In this document: piece by piece, positions 45,866-53,696 of the stretch
Numbering within the stretch: position 1 is the stretch's first letter
Layout: every line of letters starts with the position of its first letter
Assembly: GCA_013215145.1 (NCBI GenBank)
Contig: JABSRP010000030.1
Span: forward strand, 55,279 to 119,278
DNA from: Pseudobacteriovorax sp.
GTDB lineage: Bacteria > Bdellovibrionota_B > Oligoflexia > Oligoflexales > Oligoflexaceae
Reading direction: 5' to 3'
Length of the DNA stretch: 64,000 nucleotides
The notes under the pieces: generated by a model
What the model was told of the DNA's origin: nothing
The model's database searches: none
The model's input: the letters and a program-made list of their open reading frames with translations, nothing else
Made by a program: the position numbers and the translations under genes

Positions 45866-47750
45866 AGAATCTCGGGTAAATCTCTTTCTCAAAAAAGTCT
45901 CTAATCGATCGCTTTTGCTGACCAACTTCTTCACCAAAATCATCCTTTGCTGAGATCTTGTAAGACTTTTCATCAGGACTTGTTGTAAGAGCGGAAAGCC
46001 AAGTGGAGTGAAGCGTGAATCCTGGTTTCAACTCTTTGTGTCCAAGTCTGCAAAGGGGGCCTCGGGCAATATCATCTGCTGCAAAAATCCATAATTCGCG
46101 ACCACTAGATTGCTCAGAAATCTCATCAGACGATGCGATAACGATGATGTAACCATCGTCTTGCCTGGAAGACCCATGTTTCCTCGGAATAAACTGAGGG
46201 CTAGCTAGGATCCATCCATCGGGCGCATCCCATGACTGGTCCACCACTGCTGAGGTTGTGTCCAGTCGTTGTAAGGCTGATGGTATCGGGCTTGTGGGCA
46301 TTTGATCTAAGGGCGTTTTCCTGAAGGGATAGTCTTTTAGCGTCCTATAAATCCGCTTTGTTAAAAGATCGGGATGAAAGCCAAAGCTGGTCCAGTACAT
46401 ATATTCAAAACGGTTAGGGGTTCCATTGTTACCACGCCAGCTCATTAATGCGATCAGCCAACCCCGATCTTGGGCTTCAATTTGCTGGGACTGAATCACA
46501 GAGGCGTCGGCCTGGTTTGCAGGATCTGGAGCAGCGACATGGAATATTCCGTAACCACCCTCATCCATTGGGGCAGCTAACATACCTATCAAATCAGGAT
46601 TTATCGGCTCGCCATTTTTAAGGCGGTCACCTTCCAGTAATGACTCAGAAAAATCAGTGGCTGGGCTTGAGGCGCCAATAAGTCGAAAGATCTGCTCATC
46701 GTCTTCATAATCTGCGACCACATGCTCCCATTCTTTGTTAAGGGTGAACTGTGTGGCTAGGACTTTATCCGTATTTACGTTCAAATCGCGGCGCTTTATG
46801 ATGTAAAACGGGGTGCGAGATGCAGGAGCGCGATGAACTTTGGATCCTAGTAGCTGCTCTATTTCAAGACTGAATGGGGTGTCGATGATGATGATATGAT
46901 GTCGCGTGATACAGATAGAATGGACAGCCTCCTTGATCCTTATCGGTTTTCCTTTAATATCGAGTACCTGCCAAGCCTTAATGTCAGTCTTCCCGTCCCA
47001 TTTCATAATATTTAGAAAGGTTGAGCCAAAGGTTCCAAGAGCAGTATTGATGGAGGTATCAAAATTGACCGAAAAAAACTCACCCGTCTGTTGATCAAAG
47101 TATGGATGGGCCGTGGCTCTTAGAAGTTTGAAAGGCCATTTGCGACTGACAAATCCTGCAATTTTGGGGAGCGCTGACCGCCATTCATGATTTCCACCAA
47201 TGGGAGTTCTAACTTCGAGAGTTTGAGGATCGATCTCAAACGGCCGACCGGCATCATAGCTGATACCAAGACGGTTCCCACCGATAGAAACAAAATTAGT
47301 ATTACAAAAATTGGCTGGACCAAGACTTGATTGAATATAAGCGAAACCATGTTTCTTGAAGCGATCTCTTGTGCCTTGAAAATGATCAAACGCGATAGCT
47401 GAAGGTGTTTGGATCAACCTTTTCTTGAGCTGAACGGTTTGGTCTTGAAAATCGTAGCGAGCGATCGCGCCACGAGCTGCAGCTAAATTGACTTTTTCAG
47501 GGGTATTTAGGGATTCCATAATAAAGGCGGACCCAATGAGATCTCTTGGAAGCTCTCCTTCCAAAGTTTGGAGGATTAGGTCTTGGTCGCCGTAATAGGC
47601 AAAACATGGTGCGATAGGGAAGGGCTTAAATTGCATCTCCTTCAGCTGTCTTTTTGATATCTGACTTTGACTCAAGCCTTGCTTTGCGATGAAAGGGGAA
47701 AAGGCTAACGCCTTAATACAGTGTCTGCGGCTCAATAGTTTTGTCTTCAT
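45864..47750 (-). CDS. Carotenoid oxygenase family protein with Tat-like signal
   Basis: 628 residues. N-terminus KLLSRRHCIKALAFSPFIA is Tat-like. Seven-bladed propeller of carotenoid cleavage dioxygenases: GSAFIMESLNTPEKVNLAAARGAIARYDF, then Fe(II)-binding His candidates in GGNHEWRSA, RATAHPYFDQQTGEFF, AVHSICITRHH and FTLHSTWLSAL. All four positions look filled. The family cleaves carotenoids, apocarotenoids or lignostilbenes; the substrate here is unknown, and export before iron loading would be unusual. AAGGA precedes the ATG. Confidence 0.85.
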   Translation of the reverse strand: MKTKLLSRRHCIKALAFSPFIAKQGLSQSQISKRQLKEMQFKPFPIAPCFAYYGDQDLILQTLEGELPRDLIGSAFIMESLNTPEKVNLAAARGAIARYDFQDQTVQLKKRLIQTPSAIAFDHFQGTRDRFKKHGFAYIQSSLGPANFCNTNFVSIGGNRLGISYDAGRPFEIDPQTLEVRTPIGGNHEWRSALPKIAGFVSRKWPFKLLRATAHPYFDQQTGEFFSVNFDTSINTALGTFGSTFLNIMKWDGKTDIKAWQVLDIKGKPIRIKEAVHSICITRHHIIIIDTPFSLEIEQLLGSKVHRAPASRTPFYIIKRRDLNVNTDKVLATQFTLNKEWEHVVADYEDDEQIFRLIGASSPATDFSESLLEGDRLKNGEPINPDLIGMLAAPMDEGGYGIFHVAAPDPANQADASVIQSQQIEAQDRGWLIALMSWRGNNGTPNRFEYMYWTSFGFHPDLLTKRIYRTLKDYPFRKTPLDQMPTSPIPSALQRLDTTSAVVDQSWDAPDGWILASPQFIPRKHGSSRQDDGYIIVIASSDEISEQSSGRELWIFAADDIARGPLCRLGHKELKPGFTLHSTWLSALTTSPDEKSYKISAKDDFGEEVGQQKRSIRDFFEKEIYPRF

Positions 47751-47929
47751 ATTGTCTTCCTTGCATGTCGATTCCTACCAAAAGCGGTCAACCAACCCTA
47801 TCCCATGGGATCACCAGGCACTAACCTGAATACAGGTCGTACGCTAAGGTTCCATTGTGTTAACCGCTTCGATTCTTTGACTAAAACTAAAACCCGATTC
47901 GGGGAAAGGCAAGGGCTACCTGGATAGAA

Positions 47930-47977
47930 GACTTCACGAAAAATTAATCTGGAAATACCTTTATATTTCGTGAAGTC
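47930..47977. repeat. 12-bp perfect inverted repeat
   Basis: GACTTCACGAAA and TTTCGTGAAGTC are separated by 24 bp, and CTGGATA stands on both outer sides. It lies between the carotenoid oxygenase start and the stop of the NYAPHYAK protein gene. It could end the upstream transcript (no T run) or be an operator. Confidence 0.6.
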
Positions 47978-48013
47978 CTGGATAACGGAGCGCATCCTAT
48001 TGAAGACCTCGGT

Positions 48014-48496
48014 CTAGATGCATTGCTCTCTAGCATAATGAGGAGCGTAGTTTTTCATAATATCTTTGACGCATTTTACCTGCCTTGGCGTCAAGCCTTT
48101 ACAAACGTCTTTGGCATAATGAGGAGCATAGTTTTTTATCACGTCTTTCATACAAGAAAGCTGCGCGTGTGTCTTAATAGGTTCACATTGCTCTTTAGCG
48201 TAATGGGGCGCGTAATTTTTTCGAACGAGTGTTCGACAGGAGTCATTGACGCCAATGGCTTGGTTTTCTTGATGGACAGGATACCCGGGGCGGTAGGTTT
48301 GTCTGCTCAGGGCTTGCTGTGTCAAAAAGCTCGCTCTTTGAAGTAAAGCTTTGATTTCTTTTAGATCTCTATGGTCGTGTACCTGATGAATATTCTCCAA
48401 AACATACTGGGCATGACCTCGAATTTTATGTTTTTTGCCGGCAAATGCGCTAGCACTGGTAGCTATTAATAGGAAAAAAAGAAGGTTGCGATACAT
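48014..48496 (-). CDS. Secreted protein with three NYAPHYAK repeats
   Basis: 160 residues, signal peptide ending SASAFA-G, GGAG before the ATG. A His-rich helical part (VLENIHQVHDHRDLKEIKALLQRA) is followed by three repeats of 27-28 residues: KNYAPHYAKEQC (about 93), KNYAPHYAKDVC (about 121) and KNYAPHYAREQC (about 148), with a second Cys in each unit (SCMKDVI, KCVKDIM). Cys spacing suggests each unit is a small disulfide-bonded hairpin. No known family recognised. Confidence 0.75.
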   Translation of the reverse strand: MYRNLLFFLLIATSASAFAGKKHKIRGHAQYVLENIHQVHDHRDLKEIKALLQRASFLTQQALSRQTYRPGYPVHQENQAIGVNDSCRTLVRKNYAPHYAKEQCEPIKTHAQLSCMKDVIKNYAPHYAKDVCKGLTPRQVKCVKDIMKNYAPHYAREQCI

Positions 48497-48852
48497 TTGG
48501 GAACTCCGTCATATAAATAAGGTTACTGAAATCGGTGCACACCGATACTTGGGAACTGCAAATATCAGTCCATTCATGATGTCGTATCCTAGAGACGGGG
48601 TTCCCTCTTTTAAAACAAAGAGATTGTCTTCTGCCTTAGACTGATAAGTGAGTCTTCCCAAGACCCTTCGTGAGAACGTAACTATGAGGCCAGGGGATCT
48701 GGTGTTGAGAGGCTTTTGTTGAAGTCTAGTTGTTTATAGTACAATTCGGTGGCAGCCTCGTCGTCGCGAACAGAAGTCTCTCGATTAAAGCTGTACTTCA
48801 AAAAAGTAGATTTCATCTCGTTTTTACTAAAAACTTCATAAGTAAGGGCATG
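48497..48852. other. Region between NYAPHYAK gene and IS remnants
   Basis: About 355 bp with no supported gene. The frames present lack ribosome sites and motifs. Possibly decayed sequence linked to the insertion-sequence graveyard to its right. Confidence 0.4.
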
Positions 48853-49200
48853 TCACAGAGCTGCGTACTTAAGCTTAAGCGCTGCAAAAACGACTGTACG
48901 GTATCGGGTCGCTTTTGTAGAGATCTCAACGCTCCAGCGATTCATGAAGCCATTTCATCATTGTCTTGAACTGTGCAGCGCCCAATCCTTCCTTTTACGC
49001 ATCCCCATACAAGCTCATCTGGATTCAGTTCGGGAGAATAGGGCGGCAAGAAATAGATGGTCAGCTTTCCCTTTAGTTTTGGACAAGTTGTTTGACACAT
49101 TTTGCCTTGTGGATCGGATGTTGATCAAGAATCAGAAAAATCTTCTTTCTAGCCTTCGATCCCTAATCAGAAAATATTTTTCTATTGACAACCTTCGAGT
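48853..49200 (-). mobile_element. IS630-family transposase remnant (C-terminal part)
   Basis: Read on the minus strand with two or three frameshifts: ARKKIFLILDQHPIHKAKCVKQL, then KLKGKLTIYFLPPYSPELNP followed by DELVWGCVKGRIG, LRSLQKRPDTVQS and a terminal LKLKYAAL stop at 48853. LPPYSPELNP is the hallmark of the IS630/Tc1 DDE transposase C-terminal half. The N-terminal half is missing; the piece directly abuts IS66 remnants. Non-functional. Confidence 0.85.
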
Positions 49201-49204
49201 CTTT

Positions 49205-49513
49205 GGGAGGCTATCTTCATAAGTGAAATAGCTGTTTCACCCATAGATGTTTTCCCGTGGCAAGTCTTCAGAGATAGGCTTTCTTGCCGTCGATCTTGAA
49301 TAGAATCTTACCTTCTTTTTTCGAGGGAAGTAGGCTCTGCTGTCTCAGCCTCATAATGAAATAGTGATTTCATACCAGGATGGTTCAAAGATTCACTCTT
49401 AGATCGAATCTATTACGTTGCAAAGCGCGAACAAGTTCTTCCAACTCGTCAATCTTAGTTTTTAAGAAGAAGTTCTTGGTCTTGAGATAAGCATGTTCCT
49501 GGTCAGTAGTCAT
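49205..49513 (-). pseudogene. IS66-family tnpC remnant (N-terminal part)
   Basis: ATG at 49513 opens MTTDQEHAYLKTKNFFLKTK, then IDELEELVRALQRNRFD before a frameshift; a second frame adds SLFHYEAETAEP, and DLPRENIY follows. These match the leader, the LRRxRFG region, the LFxEAE motif and the LPRE motif of IS66 transposases. The rest is lost at the junction with the IS630 remnant. Non-functional. Confidence 0.75.
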
Positions 49514-49656
49514 AGTCGCAAAACTAGTAAAATAACCAGGAAGATGCAGTTAGGAATAACTCGTAAAATTTAGCTTTCTGTGTCTTTTAAATACGTCAAC
49601 TCCGTCAACCACCAGCTCAAAATCTCTTGCTGAGATAGTTGATTCGGTTTGATCTG

Positions 49657-49890
49657 CTATACGAAATCATGGGGAACGTTCACTTTCTGGTTTCTTAATC
49701 CAAAGGCAAAATCCCGCCTTATCAAAATTAAAAGGTCACGCTTTCTATTACAGAAAAGAAAAAGTGTATTTTCAAACAAATTTTCCTGAAGCTCACCTTC
49801 GACGATCTCGGCAAGTCCGTTGATCTGCTTACGCATACCTACGGGCTCACGCCAAAGCAAGGTTTTGGGAAAATCGCTAGCTTGCTTCAT
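49657..49890 (-). pseudogene. IS66-family tnpB (Orf2) remnant
   Basis: 77 codons. VGMRKQINGLAEIVEGELQ and NTLFLFCNRKRDLLILI correspond to the MRKGFDGL and LFVFRGRRGDLIKI motifs of IS66 Orf2 proteins. The expected WDGxGxxLxxKRLE tail is frameshifted (FALWIKR-like sequence is lost). Found in the usual position between tnpA and tnpC remnants. Confidence 0.8.
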
Positions 49891-49899
49891 GAAGGCTCG

Positions 49900-50180
49900 C
49901 TGCTAGGAAATGAGATAAAACCGTAATCTCCAAATTCTTGGCTTGAAGGTAAAAACATTGATTCTCAAAATGCAAGTAGATAGTTGGTTTTTTGTTTGTC
50001 GCAATTACCTTGATGGGGATGAACTTGGAGTCAGTATTTTACAGTCGCTTGCGATGATAGTACCAACTCGAAAGCACGATTCCATGTTTTTTGGTGTACA
50101 CAGTGATCGTAAGCTCAGAGTTTTCTTTTGCGGCAAAATGAGACCGCCACTGATCGTCTGTTATATCTATTCTCCTTAAA
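49900..50180 (-). pseudogene. IS66-family tnpA (Orf1) remnant
   Basis: On the minus strand DDQWRSHFAAKENSELTITV, then YTKKHGIVLSSWYYHRKRL and, after a stop, FIPIKV. This matches the WRxHIxAWxxSGxSQxAYCRRHGL, WxRKL and FVPVxV pattern of IS66 Orf1 helix-turn-helix proteins. The start codon has been lost (ATA after AAGGAG). With tnpB and tnpC it marks a decayed IS66 element. Confidence 0.7.
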
Positions 50181-50255
50181 GTTATTTAAGTAAAGAATAG
50201 ACCAGGTAAATCTACGGTGAAAGATGGCTCAGGTGCAGCGCTCACAGATTAACTC

Positions 50256-50266
50256 GGGGGGGGGGG
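50256..50266. repeat. Run of eleven G
   Basis: A homopolymer of 11 G next to transposase remnants, outside any gene I can support. Such tracts are rare in this AT-rich part and prone to slippage. Confidence 0.8.
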
Positions 50267-50280
50267 TATTAGCTTACGAT

Positions 50281-50583
50281 TTAACTTGTGGTGAGAATCT
50301 TGGGCTTTTGTTCATTGAGGTTTCCTCCTAGGGATACCATTTTAACAGACGGAGGTGCCTTTTTTATAAGGGGACAGGACACAATAACCAGGCGAGGTTG
50401 TAGTGGTGGTTGGCCCACTCCATTTGCAAATTGCTTTTCGACGAACTTTGTTATCGTGCGCCAATCAATTTCGTCAGCTATAAGTACCATTTCATGATCA
50501 GGATTAATGATCTCATCGAGTGCTAATCGAAACAATTCTCTTTGTAGGAATTTTGAAATCCTAGGTTCAGCCATTTCTATCAA
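50281..50583 (-). pseudogene. IS5-type transposase remnant (N-terminal DUF772 part)
   Basis: 100 codons. FRLALDEIINPDHEMVLIAD, EIDWRTITKFVEKQF and QPPLQPRLVI match the start of IS5-group transposases (the IIDPxHPLVxLAxxIDW and GRPxxPxRLMVG patterns). The frame then shifts and ends; no DDE catalytic domain remains. It is the last remnant before the biosynthetic island. Confidence 0.75.
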
Positions 50584-50685
50584 TTTCTGAGTCAGGTTTC
50601 AGAATTTCTGGTAGAATGGTCAACCTATTTGAATCGTCAGGCCTTTACCATTCGTGGGTTTGATATTTCTTCAAGACGAATTAAT

Positions 50686-51816
50686 CTATAACCCATATTT
50701 TTTTCTCTTGGAATCTAGAGTACTTCTACTTATTTCCAGTTTTTTGTACACATCGGCTAGTTTTCTATGTTTTTGTATAGTTTTCTTTAGAACTAACTTT
50801 TCGAGTTCTTCCACGACTTCTTTTAATGGTTTTTCATCGCGGATTCGTTCTAGTAAAGGTAAAACTTCTTCGTACAAAATATTAAGGTTATGTAACGGAT
50901 TATTCGGAATTTCGTCCTTTGTCAATTTTTCAGATTCTCTTGGGGGTTGCATTGAGCGGCAAATAGGCATGCTCGATGCTTTTAATCCTGACTTTTCGTA
51001 AGAACATGAAATTATCCATGTATGCAAGACCTTAAAGAGCTGCCTAATATTACCTTGCCAATGGAATTTTGAGCATCGATCGACAAGCATCGAGAATTCA
51101 TTATGACTGATGCTTACGTTATGTTTTACAAGGAATAGAGAAATCAAGTCAGGTAAGTCCTGAAGTCTTTCACGAAGAGGAAGAAGATGTATATCGATTC
51201 CCATAATTCTTATTTTTAAATCAAGAAGGAAATTTCCGGCCTCTACCTCTTCATACAAATCTTTAGAACTTGCTGCAACCAACTGAAATTTCGATGATCT
51301 TTCGGTAGTTTCCCCTATTCTTGAATACTTCCCGTCGTTCAAAACTCTTAGGAGTTTAGTCTGGTTATCCTTAGATAGCGTGTGAATCTCATCTAGAAAT
51401 AGAATACCGCCATTTGCCTCTCCTATTAATCCTTTTGTCGACTTTTCAGCACCAGTGAAAGATCCACGTGAATGTCCAAAAAGAAGAGACGAAGCCAGAT
51501 CATTCGTTAGATTTGCACAGTTGACCGAAACTAGATGACACTTTTTGCTTTCGCTACGAAGCTTGTGAATTAATTTGGCAATTTCCTCTTTACCTGTACC
51601 GGTTTCACCGTAAATGACCGCAGCAATTTCGTGATTGGAAGAGATAATTTCAATCTGTCTTTTGTGCTTTTCTGAAAGAAGAATCCCTTCAGGATATACT
51701 TTCGAAACTTTGTGTGTAAGATGTTCTAAAATTGAATTTTCTTTACTCAGATCTTTACCGTAGGTACAATCGTCGGTTTCGAATTCGTCTTCCGATTTGA
51801 ACTGTTGAGCTACCAT
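50686..51816 (-). CDS. Sigma-54 activator (AAA+ plus helix-turn-helix, no sensor domain)
   Basis: 376 residues from the ATG at 51816 (AAGGG upstream). Only about 45 residues precede the AAA+ domain, so there is no receiver, GAF or PAS sensor. Walker A is YGETGTGKEE (about 69-77), the sigma-54 contact loop is GSFTGA (usual GAFTGA, Ala to Ser), Walker B is GGILFLDEI. C-terminal helix-turn-helix about 330-376 (LKEVVEELEKLVLKKTI, ADVYKKLEISRSTLDSKR). Sits next to a cluster with three sigma-54-type promoters, so it is the likely activator. With no sensor it may be set by its own level or a partner protein, as PspF is. Confidence 0.92.
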   Translation of the reverse strand: MVAQQFKSEDEFETDDCTYGKDLSKENSILEHLTHKVSKVYPEGILLSEKHKRQIEIISSNHEIAAVIYGETGTGKEEIAKLIHKLRSESKKCHLVSVNCANLTNDLASSLLFGHSRGSFTGAEKSTKGLIGEANGGILFLDEIHTLSKDNQTKLLRVLNDGKYSRIGETTERSSKFQLVAASSKDLYEEVEAGNFLLDLKIRIMGIDIHLLPLRERLQDLPDLISLFLVKHNVSISHNEFSMLVDRCSKFHWQGNIRQLFKVLHTWIISCSYEKSGLKASSMPICRSMQPPRESEKLTKDEIPNNPLHNLNILYEEVLPLLERIRDEKPLKEVVEELEKLVLKKTIQKHRKLADVYKKLEISRSTLDSKRKKYGL

Positions 51817-52040
51817 CAATTACCCTTTCTGAGTAAAACAGATTGATTCACATCTAAAGTTGATCAAGATGTAAGCTGATAATCAAATCTCTCTTGGGTA
51901 TCGGTGCATCAGGAAAAAACCTGTGCAGGTGCTGTAAGTCACTAAAATAATCATGAAAAATAAAGTGATAAACCTGTTATTCAAAAATATTAGTCGTGAC
52001 TTTATTACATTGTGCCTAATCTAATGGTCTGTAAAATTGA
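51817..52040. other. Gap between activator and biosynthetic operon
   Basis: 224 bp, AT-rich. CAGG-AAAAAA-CCTG near 51930 is a short weak stem. No GG-N10-GC element is visible for the activator gene, which therefore probably uses another sigma factor. Confidence 0.4.
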
Positions 52041-52718
52041 CTAGTTGGCCTTTGGGGTTCGTTGGTGATTCAGATCAAAATACAAGTATTTGAAATATTC
52101 ATCCCAAAGCTCCAATGATCTGTCTATCGCTGCAATTGTTTTCATTTTTCTCGTCGTCCCAAATCTGCTGCTAAGAAATAGTTCGTTTGACAAATTGAGA
52201 TTTAATAATCCGGAATGTAGATAGAAGGGATTTAGTTTTTCTCTGGACAACATCGTACTCGATAGTCTGAGGAGTATCGATTCAGTTCCTAATGAAAGAA
52301 AAGCTAAGCTATAGTAAGGTTCTTCATGTTGTGTTACGAGGAGATATTGTTCGACTATATACTTTGTATGTATTCGAAAATCTAGAAGATCAGGGTCTTT
52401 TATTCCGAACGAGTCAATTAAGAAATATTTGTACTTATTACTCAACCGATCTTCTGGGTTTGACTTGCCTCCGGCAATCCACAATTTTTCCGCGATGAGG
52501 GTTCTCAAATAGTCGTCTTGGCATGAAGCAACTAGCCCACCGATGTAACGCGTGAAATTTTTAACGAATAGATAATGTTGCGAGTAGATATATTTATAGT
52601 CTTCATAATCGAAAATATTTGATTCTAATCCAACAAATAATGGATTCTTCCAAAGTTTGTGATTACAAATATATTTTTCATGGTATCGCGATTTTTCTAA
52701 AGTGATATCCTTAGTCAC
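52041..52718 (-). CDS. TenA/PqqC-like (heme-oxygenase-fold) protein
   Basis: 225 residues, GTG start with GGGAG upstream. All-helical; YIYSQHYLFVKNFTRYIGGLVASC, the ExxG-like KLWIAGGKSNPEDRLSNKYKYFL and YYSLAFLSLGTESILLRL follow the helix order of the TenA/PqqC/CADD superfamily. However, the His ligands expected for diiron members (in place of NKYKYF and in the last helices) are not visible, so it may be cofactor-free, differently liganded, or a structural partner. Last gene of the seven-gene operon, 22 bp after the AurF-like gene. The CADD branch makes p-aminobenzoate, which fits the context, but this is inference. Confidence 0.55.
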   Translation of the reverse strand: MTKDITLEKSRYHEKYICNHKLWKNPLFVGLESNIFDYEDYKYIYSQHYLFVKNFTRYIGGLVASCQDDYLRTLIAEKLWIAGGKSNPEDRLSNKYKYFLIDSFGIKDPDLLDFRIHTKYIVEQYLLVTQHEEPYYSLAFLSLGTESILLRLSSTMLSREKLNPFYLHSGLLNLNLSNELFLSSRFGTTRKMKTIAAIDRSLELWDEYFKYLYFDLNHQRTPKAN

Positions 52719-52740
52719 CGATGTCTCCCGGTTTGAGATT

Positions 52741-53682
52741 CTAGTTACAAAGCTTAAGTTTTTTCCACAACCAGCGGTTGTAATTGTTAATGATTCCGAT
52801 TTTTTCGAAGGTTCGTGTGGTGTGTTCCATGGAATTCAAGATATATTCTTTAAAATCTTCACTGAATGCTTCTCTTATGGCCTCTTTCGGTATATCGAAT
52901 TTCTTAATAGTTTCTTTTGTAGGCAGAAAGTAATAGCGATTAACGAAGTAATAGGTGATTGGTGAAAAAGTACACAGTCGAATTTTATTTAGGTGATTTA
53001 GTTCTTTGAAGTGTTTCTCCAAATAAGTTTTAGCAAAACAGATGTGTCTCGTCTCTTCTTGGAGATGAATTTCAATTATTCTCCGATATAATGGATGGAT
53101 GTTCTCACGCTTGTTTTTTAGAACGAATCTTTGAACAAAGTCTAGAGGTTCCTCACCAGATAAAACAAAGACGAAGAAAATTGCAGGATACCTACTGAAG
53201 TTTATGACGTCTTTAGCAAGTACCTTTTTAAACCATTCTAATTTGGGGTCTAATCCTGTTCGATTTATAAATTCCTGGAACATCATACTATGATGAGATT
53301 CTTCGATAACTTCATGGTGACAATATCTAAATTCAGGAGCATTATTTTCCATCCTAGCTAGCATTGCTAGAAAGCCTCGCTGTAGAGTGTTCTCAAACAA
53401 GATAGCTGTTTTTAGTTGATTAGTAATCTGTTCAAGGGCGAACTCTGATTGTACGTCTTCGGGAAGGCTTTTATACCATGATGTATTTTCAAAAAAGTTT
53501 CTGCTTGATGTTCGCCATCTACTATCTTTCTTATCTAGTTTGAATTCTTCTGAATCCCAATCTATGTCAGCATAAGCGTCCGTTTTTTTACTGACGGATT
53601 GGCTGTTTAATCGGTGTATCGTGTTTAAATAGCGATCTTTGATAGACTTTAATTTTTGTCTATTTTTTCTGACTGCTGACAC
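52741..53682 (-). CDS. AurF-like diiron arylamine N-oxygenase
   Basis: 313 residues from a GTG at 53682 (GGAG five bases upstream; a GTG two codons earlier overlaps that site). The diiron set of AurF/CmlI enzymes is complete with matching spacing: Glu97 (ILFENTLQ), Glu127-x2-His130 (EVIEESHH), Glu177/178 (LSGEEPLD), and His206-x3-Glu210-x2-His213 (IHLQEETRH). AurF oxidises p-aminobenzoate stepwise to p-nitrobenzoate. With PabA/B/C-like genes in the cluster, an aminobenzoate or its CoA ester is the likely substrate. Cytosolic. 14 bp after the thioester reductase gene. Confidence 0.85.
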   Translation of the reverse strand: MSAVRKNRQKLKSIKDRYLNTIHRLNSQSVSKKTDAYADIDWDSEEFKLDKKDSRWRTSSRNFFENTSWYKSLPEDVQSEFALEQITNQLKTAILFENTLQRGFLAMLARMENNAPEFRYCHHEVIEESHHSMMFQEFINRTGLDPKLEWFKKVLAKDVINFSRYPAIFFVFVLSGEEPLDFVQRFVLKNKRENIHPLYRRIIEIHLQEETRHICFAKTYLEKHFKELNHLNKIRLCTFSPITYYFVNRYYFLPTKETIKKFDIPKEAIREAFSEDFKEYILNSMEHTTRTFEKIGIINNYNRWLWKKLKLCN

Positions 53683-53696
53683 TTTCACTCCTTTAC

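Noticed and set aside
48944..49222. 92-codon plus-strand frame
   Set aside because: It is the antisense of the IS630 transposase remnant, which has clear minus-strand motifs.
49943..50179. 78-codon plus-strand frame
   Set aside because: Antisense of the IS66 tnpA remnant; the minus strand carries the WRSHFAA and KKHG motifs.
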